Source: Isoetes taiwanensis
Taxonomy: Eukaryota > Streptophyta > Lycopodiopsida > Isoetales > Isoetaceae
NCBI GenBank assembly: GCA_021234155.1
Contig: JAJEKV010000020.1
Span: 16,855,018-16,919,017, forward strand
Length of the DNA stretch: 64,000 bases
Reading direction: 5' to 3'
This document shows positions 1 through 12,057 of this stretch, piece by piece. A program made the position numbers and the translations under genes. The notes under the pieces were generated by a model. That model ran no database searches, was not told where the DNA came from, and saw only the letters and a program-made list of their open reading frames with translations. Numbering within the stretch: position 1 is the stretch's first letter; the number at the start of each line of letters is the position of its first letter.

Positions 1-148
1 TCATACTTAGATCATTTTGTCATTGCTAACGGTTTATTCTGTGGATTCTCTAGCAAACCTAGACGGTTTACAGATTATGAGAATATGATTTGCTTGAAGA
101 GATCAGGTATTCTATTTGGAAAAGGTGAAAGGAATGGTTTATTGTTGT
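1..148. repeat. left arm of 148-bp inverted repeat
   Basis: This stretch is the reverse complement of 948-1095 with one visible mismatch (gaagagatcagg here, the complement of gaagaggtcagg there). The arm touches the window edge, so it may extend further left. Such near-identical arms suggest a recent inversion or two copies of one element inserted head to head. Confidence 0.9.
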
Positions 149-947
149 ACATGAGCACCAACTCAATCCATTTTAAGGACCAAAGGCTAGGATTATGATC
201 ATTCATTAGAAGGAAGCAATACAATCATAAAATAGATTTACAATTTCTCTAAAGGCATGAATCCTTTAAAATCTTTTAACAGATTTTAAAGTCACCTCTA
301 CCTTTAAACTACAATTTCTTACAGACAGATATTCATTATTAAGACATCTTACTAAAACAATGGGCCGCAACTTACATTGTTTAGAATTTGTTTAGTTTGG
401 AATAGTTCAAGATTTGTTAAGGATAGAGAGTTCAGATAAAGATTGATTTTGATCCGTCCACCATAGATACGCCCTCCGTAGATGCAGGAAAAGTTTCAAC
501 GGAGATCCATCCCGCCAAGGAGATGGATTGTCACCCGTGTTAGGCTTGATTGGAAGGAGATCCATTTTGGCAAACGAAATGGATTGGTCAGGAAGATTAG
601 GCTCAGTTCCCTCTGCTTCTTCCACGTCACCAATCACCTGCACCTATATGTTTCCTGCAACAAACAATTTTTGTCGTACCGATATCCAAAGATTGATTAC
701 TCTGAGTAGAATTGGATTGGAAAGAATGATCCAAGAAGTTAAAATTCATAGAAAGAAGATCATTTAGATTCTTAGGAGGAGGAATTCTATTCCAGTTTGC
801 AATCACTAGCACCAACTAGATGACTTACAAACATCAAGAATAGCCGTAATAATGTTCTCTATTCCTCGCTTGCAATCTCCAAAGACCAACCGTAAGTCTT
901 TGCAAACTTTAGGAATAGCCCTGGCTCGATACCAATTGATATGGCTC
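149..947. other. spacer between the inverted arms, no gene recognised
   Basis: About 800 bp with only short overlapping ORFs on both strands and no recognisable protein. Near its right end (924-934) lies gctcgatacca. Read on the minus strand this resembles the initiator-Met tRNA primer-binding site TGGTATCAGAGC used by many plant LTR elements, with one change. The arm just right of it could therefore be LTR sequence. This is weak support only. Confidence 0.3.
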
Positions 948-1095
948 ACAACAATAAACCATTCCTTTCACCTTTTCCAAATAGAATACCTGACCTCTTC
1001 AAGCAAATCATATTCTCATAATCTGTAAACCGTCTAGGTTTGCTAGAGAATCCACAGAATAAACCGTTAGCAATGACAAAATGATCTAAGTATGA
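948..1095. repeat. right arm of 148-bp inverted repeat
   Basis: This is the mirror partner of 1-148. It starts right after the sequence tggctc and ends with ctaagtatga, which is the complement of the first ten bases of the window. Only one difference was seen over 148 bp. Confidence 0.9.
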
Positions 1096-4000
1096 AATAA
1101 ATAAGCACAGATCCAATGAACATAAGATACAAGTTACACCAATTGATATGAACTACACCAATAGCTCAGAATGACCTGGCTCTAGTTCACCAAAACTAGA
1201 GGAAGATTCTCAATACAAAGCAAATAATGGCAGTTCTCCATCCAACCGGGCCAACCGATGTTGAGATCTGGCAAATCAACAGCAAGGTGGAAGGCAATGG
1301 CAATTTCTAGGCAAGGAGCTTGGTTCTCTTAAAAAAGGCAATCTTGGTTGTGCAGTCCAGTCTGACCCACGGCCACTCTTTTGGCAATATCTCACGATCC
1401 GCAAGGAGTTAGCGAATGAGCCACCCCAATCCGGAAACTAGACACTGAGATCTTTCCAATGAGCCCTGGATCGCAATAATCCGACTTATATTCGCTGAGA
1501 TATGACCTTTTGAAGTTGGCCTTTTAGAAACTGCTATTTTTGGACTGAGATATTATCAAGGAGATTAGCTTGGCTTAATAGATATTATTTGACCATAATC
1601 ATTACAATTGCCATTTAATTGCCTTGCCATGCTATTAGTTTGCCCTTCTCACACACCCATGCTAGTCCACCAAGACCAACGTTCAAGGCCACTCCCCCGA
1701 GCTACCATATCCATATCAGTGTCATCTTATGGGTGCAAGTTTGGTGCTTTGGGATAGATTTAGATTTTGAACATGGAAATGGAAGCATGACATGGCATGG
1801 CTAGAATGGTGATGTGTATGGTGACTTGGCATATAGAATGAAGTGTAAGGTGACTTGGCACATAAAATGCATTTTTCATAGGCCAATTTTTGTGAAATGC
1901 AACTTTTTGGCATTCCCTAGGGCACACTTGAGTTTTGAACATTTCCCTTAGGGATTTTGCAACTTTTCCTTTTTCTTTGACCACATGAAATGTTGACTTT
2001 TGACCACATGTATGACCAAGTCAAGTGAAACTTTGAACTTTTGGATGGTGATGAAGTGGTGTGAGTGGTGTGTAGCAAATGGATGTTTCATGAGGGTGTA
2101 CTTTGACTAGAAAGAATTTTCAAAGCCGAGTTTGACTTTGGAAGGAGTTGTATGCATGGAATCAAAGTCTAATGGGTGTTTTATGGTGGTGGAGGGTATG
2201 GGGAATGTGAAATAGGAGTCACAATGCACAAAGATGCCAAGAACACAAGTGATCACATACCATGAGATGATCTTCAAGGGGTCTTCTCTTTTTCCTCCTT
2301 CTCTTTTCCTTTGCTTGATTCTCCTCTTGTCTCCTTTGAGTGACTTGAGTCAATTGTCTTTCCCTTGCTCTTCAAGTTCTCAATGTATACTAGTGAAGCA
2401 TTCTTCTAGTGCCTTGTAATTCAGATCAAAGTGTAAGGATCAGTCCAAAAGTATGCTTAGCTCTTCCATGCTGCCATGGCAGCAGACTTTTCCCAAGAAT
2501 TTCTCGTATTAATTCTTTTGATATAAAGTGTTGCCTGTAACCTGAAGAGGAAGTGTAGTGGATGGAAAGTGTATCAAACATTCATTTGCAAGCTATAACA
2601 AGTTGATGATTTAGGCCCGCAAATATTACGTGAAGTTAGATTGAAAAGGTTTTTTATAGCAAGCAATAGAATGACTATTCGTCAGCAAACACTAATTTGA
2701 TGTGAATGGACCTATAGCATATACAACCTTTACCATCAAATGTGCAGCCAGTTTGTTTTGCAACTGCCTTTATATTTAAAATTCGCAGTTGATTGATGAC
2801 TATATTTGATCCTACTAGTCCCTGCCCATGAACATATGATACATTTTAGAAACATGCAATAGTCTTTATTATATATTGAGACTATTGCAACATAGAAATA
2901 TCCTGAAACCATGTGCTATAGCAATTACCATAAATTGTGTTTTGTCAATCTATATGACCTCCTTTTCCTCATAAATATGGTCATTTTCAACCTAAAGCAC
3001 ATGCCAGTTATTCTAGGAGAAAGGATGGAATTGCAATGGATGAATGAGATGAGGAAATACAGCAGGCATGGCCAAGAACCAAAATCACGCAACAGTGCAA
3101 GGTTTCTAATTTTCAGAGTTTTCTTTTATCTATTGAATTTATGGCGTTGCAATCTATTTACCGAAGCTCTTATCCATTCTTTAACTGCTCTAATCTGCTC
3201 TTCTGTATGAGCTTCTGTGGAATGGTCAAAGTTTGCTTACTTGACTTTTTAGTTCTTAGCCAAGAACATTGCTGCTTGCTGTGCTAAGCCTTGATATGCT
3301 ATGGCAAACTCAATTTCCGTCAATGCTTCAATAACAAACCCATTTTGTGGAAGAGGATAAAGGAAATGCAGTAGAATATGAAGCAATATCAAAATTACAC
3401 CTTATGGTACTCCTTTTTTTCCATGTTCTAATTACATGCCTAGGTGCTTAATCTTATGCTTTCCATAAGTAAACATTTCAATAATCCGAAAATTTTTGAC
3501 TCATAAAGATGTAAGAACCAGAAACATTGGCAAAGGAAGTACTGGAGAGAGATAGCTCATCCAAATGTCCAATAAAAAACTAGCACGAGGATAATGGAGC
3601 AAACATAGAAAAAATGTTAAAGGTCATGAGGTAGATGGAGCCAGTTACAAAATTAAAGGACAACAGACAATTCACAATGCTTACAGGGCCATGTACGATG
3701 GGAAAGTTAGAGAAAAATATATCATTAACATAAATGTATCCTTTATAGAGATGGAGTTAGATTCTGAAAGGCGGGTCGAACAATGCATCATGATGCCTTG
3801 ATATCCTTATGGACCATACTATGAAGATTTGTTACAAACTCTATAGATATTGGGTTGGAAATAGACTTAAAGTAGTGGTCATAGTATTCATTTACGGTTA
3901 AAACATTGCAAGCATGAATAAGAACTAATGCATCTTAACATCTTGCGAATAGTACTAACATCCTCTAACATCCAAAGTTTCACAACATGTAAAACTAACT

Positions 4001-4507
4001 AAATGAAAATAACTAAATCACATATCTTAGTCTCATGTGCAAGTCACTTTGTTGCAACGCAATACAACAAAGTTTCTGCAACCATTTGGCACTTTTTCAT
4101 GTGGCAATTAAGTGTTTTGCACCTTGGTGTGAAGCTCATTTTTGAGCTAAAGCTCATAAACATGGTCATAGAAATCTTAGAGCATCTATAGAATTAAAGC
4201 TAGAGAAATGCAGCTACCGAACCCTTACCCTTATGAAGATGACCCACCTTTTTTTTTTTTTTTTTTGGGGTGGTGAAAACAAAGACGAGGAGCAATTTTT
4301 AAAAAGGAGAACTCTCATCAAGGTGTCCTATGTGATAATTCTACTTTTCTGATTTAGAAGGTAGCCTTGTAACATCCAGTGGACCAATTGTCTATAAAAT
4401 GCACACACTAAGCCAATATTTCTCATTGGGACCTTACATCATGCACATTGGTAGGCCCAAACTCATGACCTATTTGTATCAAAACTAATGTGTACACACA
4501 TTATTCC
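1096..4507. other. intergenic, no gene supported
   Basis: About 3.4 kb of AT-rich sequence with ORFs below 100 codons and no recognisable domain. It includes a T/A-rich stretch near 4248-4267. Nothing in it looks like a gene, RNA or complete mobile element. Confidence 0.5.
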
Positions 4508-4775
4508 TGATTTTTTCTACGATTGTACTGTCCATCTTCATGATGAGTGATAGTTGACCATTATACTGCCGATTTGTTCGATGAAATACCCTTTATCTGC
4601 TTGGATCAATGCTTCCACTAAATAGAAAAGAAGAATTATGTAACGATTTTTTTTTTATATATTTATTTGATGACTTTTTTTAAGATTGTACTGATGATCT
4701 TCATGATGATTGATATCTGACCATTATACTGATGATTTATACGATGAAATACCCTTTATCTTTCTAGATCTTTTC
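4508..4775. repeat. local direct duplication, unit about 105 bp, spacing about 160 bp
   Basis: The stretch from about 4508 to 4612 recurs from about 4670 to 4775. Shared blocks include gattgtact, atcttcatgatga, gaccattatact and gatgaaataccctttatct. The copies differ by scattered substitutions, so the duplication is old. No coding content was recognised. Confidence 0.75.
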
Positions 4776-5198
4776 TCTTTCCATTGAACAAACACAATCA
4801 GGCGGAATTGAGCCCGTTGAACATGATTTCTAATGCCATTATTGGATATTCAAAGAAAATTGGAGAGGAAAAAAAAAGAATGATTAATTTATAAGAAAAT
4901 TCTAAACTATGATAAGTTTTTTACAGACCTACTAAATCAGTGATGTGCAGTGGTCCTTGCACGCCTAAAGAGCTATGAACAAAATCCTGAAGCAAGGTAA
5001 CAAAGAAGGACCTGTAACATAAAGCTTTGGGATGAAACTTTAGGCATCAACAAAACAATAGAGTTGTATTGACATTTATTTTGTCGTTACAAGCATCAGA
5101 AAATGTCTGATTGCGTCAGAAAAGTGCTCTTTAATTTTATTATGTTTTTTTAGGTTTATTTTCCGGTTTGAAGTTCTTCATTCTCACTTCCACTACTC

Positions 5199-6430
5199 AT
5201 GGCTTCACCTTATATTGAGAGTTCTGATCGTCATGTTAATTCACATAATTCTAGCACCGATAATTCACATAATTCTAGCAGTGAGCCTCTGCCACCTGTA
5301 CAGTTGCTATCCAGGTGAAACCATGGCATATGATTTGGTGCTAGTTTCACGTCATTTTGTTTTTAAACGCATTATTCCAGGTGTCTAGGGAGCTTAGTTC
5401 CTCTTCATGCTCTTCAAAAAAGTAATCGCATAGCAGTGCTTTATGATGATCTCATTCAAAGGCAATATAGACAAGTTGGCACTTGTTCTTGTAAACAATG
5501 CAAAGGGGCCAAGGCATTATATTAGAGAGCAACGCAGATTAAAGCATGTTTAGATGAGGAATGCACTACCACCAAGCGATGAAGAGCGCCGTGTTCAACG
5601 TAACACTGAGGAGGTACTATCTATTCATATGAAATCAAATAATTGTATTTAGAACCTTTGCAACGTACTTTGAGTAACACAATTTGCAATACATTGAATT
5701 GATTTATAAACAACCAAATCTTTGAAAGGAAGTGTATTATTCAACCATCCTCCGCATCATCTTCCGATGATACAAACATATATTACTGGCATAATGAATG
5801 ATAGCTCATCGAGGACAACACAAATGGAGGAGATGGTGTTGAACTGCTTGTGTTTTAGGATGCACTAGAGGAAAATACGTTGCTTTAACTTTAAGAACTC
5901 ATTTCGAATTGTAAATAAGATACCATTCTCAATCTGGGCATACAGACAACACTTTCATATTGAGGAAGTTGACAAGGAATAATTGCTTCTCTTCTTTAAA
6001 GGAGACAATGTAGTGCATGAGACGTAAATCCTATTAATTGCAATGTAGTATGTTAGAGTTATTACCAAAAACATGGACTTGAACTTTTGCTCACTCCATG
6101 TGAATGTACTGAAGGCCACAACAAACATGGTTTAAACAACAAATGCAAGAAAGAAATTAAACCATTTGAGCACACCCTTCTAGATTCTATGAGGTAGATA
6201 CTTCACATATCTTAAGTGATCTAGACGAGCCTTTTATATTTTTGAGTCAGGTGAAGAAGTTTTTTTCCATGATAATCCTAGGGATAACAAATTGCGGGTA
6301 GTGGTTCATTTACAACCAACTTCTCGAAGAGTTATTGCCATATCTGTCCTCAATCATACTTATCGTGACATTCAAGGATTATCATCTGATAGACCCCCGC
6401 CTCCTCGCGAGTTGGAGTTGATGAACATCA
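5199..6430 (+). pseudogene. decayed CACTA (Tnp2-like) transposase gene, probable
   Basis: Exon 1 runs from the ATG at 5199 to 5314 with a donor ccag|gtgaaa. Exon 2 starts after an acceptor attattccag at 5380 and keeps the frame. It reads into a Cys-rich start (CSCKQCKG) and, after a frameshift, a basic segment HYIREQRRLKH followed by PPSDEERR, ending at gag|gtacta near 5613. This order (C-x-C-x2-C then a basic stretch with His) resembles the N-terminus of plant Tnp2-type transposases. At 6200-6400 another frame reads EEVFFHDNPRDNKLRVVVHL, which resembles the Tnp2 C-terminal block usually written VFYVxDP..WxVVL. The catalytic core expected between them is not visible. Stops and frameshifts show it is dead. 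The family assignment is from memory of motifs and is moderate at best. Confidence 0.45.
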
Positions 6431-6887
6431 TATATACTTGATGATTGCTTTGATGAAGAGGATGGAGAAAATTAAATGGAGAGACATGTATCACAGCTGT
6501 TTTATAATTGGATGATGTTGAAATAGAAGAGGTTGAGCGTGATTTTCCACATAACATTACTAAATATTAATTCCATTAGTTTTTGAAGTATATTTAATTG
6601 TCGTTGATAAATATTATGTTGATATCCTCTTGATACAATTGTTAATATTATGCATTGATGAAAGTTTGAAGTATATGAGATAAATAAGATAATGCACACA
6701 TTATGGTAATCTAATTCAAGCTACATAGGTTGATATGAAATGAAGGCTTTGAGAAAGTGACTAGAGAAATAGTAACTATATTAAGATTGTAGAGGCAAAT
6801 GGTTCTTTGCATATATGGCAAGTGAGTTCTTTTTTGGTATCTTTGCATGTGAAATTATTCAAAAATTTAAAAATATATAGTAAAGCG
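6431..6887. other. intergenic, nothing recognised
   Basis: AT-rich sequence with short ORFs on the minus strand only and no domain. It separates the transposase remnant from the low-complexity tract ahead of the chromovirus. Confidence 0.4.
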
Positions 6888-7137
6888 CATGGCTAGTCAG
6901 AGTGTATACTATATGGGTCAATTATATCGAGTTGGGCATAGAGTCAATGGTAGCATCAAATCTAGAGATAGCATACAAACAAGAGTGAGATCACATGGTA
7001 GCATGAATAGTAGGGCTCGTACTAATAGTAGGGCTCGTACTATTTTATGAATCAACAATAGCCTCAAACATACGGTTAGATATAGAGTCAGTAGTAGCAT
7101 CAAACATAGAGTCGGTAGTAGAGTCAGAATTAGAACT
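6888..7137. repeat. low-complexity GTAGTAGCATCAAA / AGAGTC repeats
   Basis: Short irregular repeats of gtag(c/t)a, catcaaa(c/t), agagtc and agtagggctcgtact. The block agtagggctcgtacta occurs twice in a row near 7009-7045. The tract ends exactly where the chromovirus reverse transcriptase reading begins, so it marks the breakpoint that removed the upstream part of that element. Confidence 0.6.
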
Positions 7138-8972
7138 GACATTTTGATTTACAGTAAGTCAATGGAAGAGCATGTAGTGCACTTAAGGAAAGTTTTAAAG
7201 AAGCTAAAGTGGCACCGCTTGTTCAACAAGCTTTGTAAGTGCCATTTCGCTACACCAAAAGTTGAGTACCTAGGCTATGTGGTATCAATTGAGGGTATCG
7301 CCACCTGTCTGTCGAAAATCGAGGCAATAAGTAGTTGGCCGGCATCGAAAAACGTAGCAGAAATAAGAGGCTTCCTCGGCCTTGTGGGGTACTATAGGAA
7401 GTTCGTGAAGTACTTTGCTAAGTGGGCAGCTCCCCTCTCAGATCTCACCAAGCATCACAAAGTCAGAGATTGGATGGATCGTCGGAACATTCAAGCTTCA
7501 TTTGACAAGCTCAAGAAGCCTTGACAACAGCCCCAGTGTTGACATTGCCAGATCCAGAGAAAGACAAGCTAATGGCAAGTGATGCAATTAAGAGAGCCAC
7601 ATGGGGGGTGCTTATGCAGGAGGGCAGATTTGTAGCATACGACTCCAAAAAGATGAATGACGTAGAGCAACGCTACTCGACTCATGATGAGGAGCTTTTA
7701 GTCATTGTTAGGGCCCTACATATTTAGAGGCATTATTTGCTGGAAAGGAAATTTTAGTTAGATGTTGACCACCAGAGCCTCTAGTACATCTTCATGCAAC
7801 CACTCCTCAACTTAAGACAAAGACATTGGATGGAGTTCCTGGAAGAATATGATTTTGAGATATCTTATAAACCAGGAAAGTTAAATATGGTTGTCGATGC
7901 ACTTTCTTGCCGGCCATTGGTGACTAGAGTGCATTGCAATGCCATCTCGACCCTCTCCAGTGAGTTCGACAAGAAGATTGAAGGTACTATCCCCTCTAGT
8001 GAAGAATTTCGAGAAATATTGCAAGAAAGCAAGGACAGAGAAAGAAAGGGAGGCCTACAAGAAATTTAAGAAGACAACCTTTTATACTATAAGGATAAGC
8101 TTTGTGTACCAGAAGTATCAGGAGTAAGAAAGCTGATCCTCCATGATACTCACAATAGCCCTATAGCTGGCCACGCAGGATTTCGGAAGATATACTTCAA
8201 GATAAGAAGTAGTTATTTTTGGCTTGGCATGAAGGACATCGCCAAATATATTCCAAAGTGTCATTTATTGATGACCTTCGGGAGTGTCAGTTATATTGTG
8301 ACGACCATATGGATATTCGTATCATACGAACATTATACTCGTATATAAAAAAAAAAAGGTCGTCACATGCATGCAAAAGGGTAGTTGCACAAAATAGAGG
8401 TTTGAACTTGCAACCTTCTAGTTCCAAGTCACACACCTTTACCGAGTGCGCTACCAATACTTGTTGAAAATATTCCCTGGTTCATAACATATGCTAGCAG
8501 ACAAAGGTAGAGCAACTTCGAATCCCAGGGGCTCTTGAACCATTGGCAGTGCCAGACGCCAAGTGGGAGATGGTAAGTATGGACTTCATCACAAGTCTTC
8601 CCCGAACATCTAAGGGCCATGATGTCTTGATGGTGGTGGTTGACAAGTTGTCTAAGATGACACTTCTTCCCATGCAAAACCACGGATACAACCCTAGATA
8701 CAACTTTGCTTTTTGCCAAGGAATGCATGGGATGTCTAAAGGGATCATTTCATATAGAGACCAGAAGTTCATAAGTGCATTTTGGAGAGACTTCTTCAAC
8801 ACCATTGGGACAAAGCTTTGTATGAGTACAACATATCATCCCTAAACTGATGGTCAAACGGAAAGGACGAACAAGATCTTGGAGGATATGTTGAGGCACT
8901 ATGTCTGGAATAAGCAATCAAAGTGGGAGGACTATATCTACTTGGTTGAATTTGTATATAACAGTACCAACA
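7138..8972 (+). pseudogene. chromovirus pol remnant: RT end, RNase H, integrase (5' part)
   Basis: The frame opens with DILIYSKS, the residues just after the catalytic Asp pair of Ty3/gypsy reverse transcriptase. It continues through EYLGYVVS and GFLGLVGYYRKF (RT thumb), then RNase H motifs (DAIKRATWGVLMQ, FVAYDSKKMN, YSTHDEELL) and a tether region with YKPGKLN and VDALS. The integrase zinc region follows near 8150-8260 (AGHAGFRKIY, YFWLGMKDIA), then the core with MDFITSLP near 8580 and DGQTERTN near 8850. Several stops and frameshifts break it. The RT fingers and palm, gag and protease are absent. The reading stops at the CACTA terminus at 8973 and resumes in the same phase at 17774, so both parts belong to one element. 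Confidence 0.85.
8262..8500 (-). mobile_element. tRNA-derived SINE-like insertion in the chromovirus integrase
   Basis: Minus-strand reading shows an A-box-like TGGTAGCGCACTCGG (about 8442-8456) and, about 30 bp on, a B-box-like GTTCAAACC (about 8398-8406), the spacing expected of a tRNA-derived pol III promoter. A T-run follows at 8347-8357. The insertion interrupts the integrase between its zinc region and catalytic core. A short pair gtgacgacc (8298-8306) and ggtcgtcac (8358-8366) forms a 69-bp inverted unit next to the tail. The exact ends and target duplication were not resolved, and limits are approximate. Confidence 0.6.
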
Positions 8973-8992
8973 CACTAACCCCAAAATTTGCT
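8973..8992 (+). repeat. left terminal inverted repeat of the CACTA-type element
   Basis: Twenty bases beginning CACTAACCCCAA. They match the complement of 17754-17773 at 18 of 20 positions. Confidence 0.8.
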
Positions 8993-9019
8993 CAATGTGT
9001 AGTTTTTTGCTATTGTTTT

Positions 9020-9460
9020 CGCATAAAAACAACACTTAAAGACCACCCATAGTATTGTTCCGAAAATGCTAGAAACAACATATAGTTTTTGTATAAAAAG
9101 TCTACGCATAGAAAATTAACAGTCCTGTTAATAAAATTCTATGCGTTGTTTTTGGGTGTTGTTTTTACTAAAAAAAAACATATGGTTTAACAGAATATCC
9201 ACATGCGGTTTTTTAAATTAGTAGTTGTTTTTAAGTGTTGTTTTTACTAAAAATACAACATGTGGCTTAACAAAATATCCACGTGGATAATAGTTGTTTT
9301 CAGGTGTTGTTTTAACTAAATAATAACATGTGGTTTAACAAATATCTACATGTGGTTTTCTAAATTAGTTGTTTTCAAATGTGGTGCTTTTCAAATAAAG
9401 ACACATTGTTGTAAAGAATATCTACATGTTGTTTTCATGTACATTCTAAAATAAAAAAGT
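9020..9460. repeat. left subterminal repeats
   Basis: A unit of about 70-80 bp recurs around 9150, 9230, 9300 and 9370. Each copy has ttgttttnnggtgttgtttt followed by actaaaa, acatgtggtttaac and atatccacatg. Clustered short subterminal motifs are the known binding sites for CACTA transposition proteins. That role here is inferred from position. Confidence 0.65.
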
Positions 9461-10190
9461 ATTATTTTAACTAATTAAACATTAACACATGGCATTCCTT
9501 TTTAATAAAAAAAAGTCTTTTTTTGTTTTTCTTTTCCTACGTAGCCTTTTGGGAGTCAAACCCAAACAAGTCCATAAGGTATTATTAAATTACAATCCAC
9601 ATTCTATCATTAAAACATTATGTTCAAAATATTACATCAATAGTCAATGGTTAAGGTTTAAAACCATTAAATAAAAGTTATAGGTTCACAACAATCTTGT
9701 CTTACATTTCTTTCCATCTCGTTTTCATACCAAATCAGTTAAAACAGTATTCTTTCCTAATTCTATAGAAATGTAGACTTTATCAGATTTTGTCTTAAAG
9801 ATCGGATAGCATAGTATTTAGATCATACATCAAATATGCTTCTAGAACATTTACAAAGATCTGCCTCAAACAAAAATCAAATTGTTGAAAGCTCATAGGC
9901 TTCCTTGAATGCTACATCGGGGAGCTATTCCTTCCACCCGACTCTATTCTTTTTCCGGCTCTAATTGCGCTTAACTTTGTTATATACGGTAGAAGCTTAG
10001 TTCTCCAAAAAACTTTGGCAAAACAAAAAAACAAAAATAAGGTTACCTGACAAGCAGGCAAGGCTTCGGCCATGAGAGTCTTGGCAATCATTTTTCTCTT
10101 AACTTAGAAGTCCTTCCTGCATACAAAATATAAGGGATAAATATCAGAGGTAATAGAGCTCAAACGATTCTTACCTGACATTGCCAATCT
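9461..10190. other. CACTA interior, no gene recognised
   Basis: AT-rich sequence with no ORF of interest and no domain. Confidence 0.4.
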
Positions 10191-10870
10191 CGTTTAGGGC
10201 TTAATAACTCCAGTTTTTGCAAGCCTGGTTATGTTTGCTCGAAACAAGCCAAGGCCAAGCATAGCAAGATTTTCACTGGTTCCAGCTGATAAAAACCCCC
10301 TGGCAGAGCAAATCAAATTAAAACATAGACTGGGCATAAATCCACTTCTAAAATCTACAAATATATCTAATCCTTGCTTTTTTCGTAGTGAAATACACTG
10401 CGACCTTTGTATCAGAGCAAAAAGGCCTGCTCGAAAACCTCTGGCTTCCTGGTGTTTTGCATCGAGCTGAACCATAACTCCTTGTATCTGTTCAAAAAGC
10501 AGCTTGGGCGCCACACTTCTGATATGAACTATGGCGGTCGATGAGGTCGATGAAGCAAGCCGCCATTTGCCATAGCTGGAGCATTCGAGCCTTAGCTGGA
10601 GCCATTTGCCATTTTGAGCTGCCATTCGCCATAGCTGGGTCGCATGTTTGAGCCGCTTTGAGCCGCCATTCGCCTTTAGCCGGGCATAATCGAAATAATA
10701 GCCGGGCGATTCGAACAGAATAGGCGGTGGAGGCGGGCAAGGGAATCCCTGGTCAAGGCGGTGGAGGCGGGCAAGGGAATCCCTGTTAATTTGAACACCA
10801 ATAGAATGATAGGACCTGGATCAAAATCCAGGCCGTCCAGTTTGGCATTAATCTCGGCCGTTGAATACAT
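10191..10870. other. GC-richer block inside the CACTA element
   Basis: This block is GC-richer than its flanks, with repeated words such as gagccgccattcgcc and gccatttgccatagctggagc (10540-10680). It includes a direct duplication of about 30 bp with period 34 (first copy 10722-10751, second 10756-10785, core ggcggtggaggcgggcaagg). Overlapping ORFs of 64-143 codons on both strands show no domain. It may be captured host sequence, but the source is not recognised. Confidence 0.4.
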
Positions 10871-11714
10871 GGGTCTCTATATATATGTGATATTTATTAG
10901 ATAATGTTCAAAATTTAAAATGTCCAATAAACTTTATGAAAGTATTTGTTCGTCAATCGACATCAACTAACGCCCGATTCCACTACCGATTCGTTTGCTA
11001 CATATGGACTAATCGGGGCCACAAATGTCCAATTAACACCATCGTTGGGATTCAATCGCAGTCTAAAGCCTGAGTGAGATATCACAAAAATTACAGGAGG
11101 GGGATCTTGCCAAGGTGACATTGGCAAATTTTGGGTGACATGGCACCTAGGCTCCAACTGCCGAGTTAAAGTTCATCTCATGATTGGTTATGTGATGATT
11201 GTTTATGATGAAAAGATTTCAAAGCATTAGCATGGAACCGAAGTTTTGTTCATAGGGGAATGAAATATGATCATGAAGTTGGACTGATGAAGTTGGACTG
11301 ACACAGTTGAGCCAGATATGTGGTACCAGCATAAATTGCCCTATGCAATATGAGCTAAGAAGATTGAATTTAAATTATAAATGGTGGCAGTTACATCTCA
11401 AGGTCAATGGTTGTTTGTATAGGAATGAGAATGAGAGTCGTACATAATGGTTGCAGTTACATCTAAGGTCGAAGGTCATTTATATAGGGAACCCCGGATA
11501 TACATTTGAAAGTTAAACCATTGATGATTTATATTTTAAGAAAGTTGACCTAAGATAATTTCGGTCCAATAGACGAAAGCCAGTCCATGCCGGTCGAATG
11601 ATCGTGCTACAGACAAATTATGAGAGCTCGGTGGTTGCCACAACCACCGGGCCCAACAATGTAAATACAATGAGAATCGTTAGAATGTTATCTTTGGGAT
11701 GTTGGAGCCCGTGA
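10871..11714. other. CACTA interior, no gene recognised
   Basis: No coding region supported. A short phrase near 11125-11150 (ggcaaattttgggtgacatg) recurs near 14744-14765, linking this part to the repeat modules further right. Confidence 0.4.
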
Positions 11715-11766
11715 TTGGTATTTTGTTTTCTTTGTTGTTTTCAGCCGTGGACCAAATGTTGGGGTT
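11715..11766 (+). repeat. internal copy of the CACTA right terminus
   Basis: This stretch matches about 17722-17771, including ttgttttcagccgtggacc and aaatgttggggtt, then diverges where the true end has agtg. It shows that a second right end of the same family exists inside the element. That fits a nested insertion, or a composite built from two relatives. Confidence 0.75.
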
Positions 11767-12057
11767 GTAGTAATCGGTTTGCAAAAACCGAGGCTTCACC
11801 GATGAGCTCCAGTCAAACCAATGCAAGCAAAAGACCCCACGAATCACTTGTACAGAATGCCGTGACTTTTATTCAAAAAGTAAAGACTTGCTTCAAGTTA
11901 ACATGGAATATGATGATGTGGCACTCCAATTTGGTGACATGTCATGCCAAGTAAGGAAGGCCGACCAACAATGAAGTACAACCCTGGTTTTTCATGGGAT
12001 GGTGTGGTAATGTTTGGCGACATGGCCAAGAGCCCGGGTCACCAAAGACTGGGGAAA

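Noticed and set aside
2911-3210. 99-codon plus-strand ORF
   Set aside because: No domain, AT-rich context, no splice or neighbour support.
8395-8460. Functional tRNA gene on the minus strand
   Set aside because: Boxes are tRNA-like, but no acceptor stem pairs and a T-run adjoins; SINE origin fits better.
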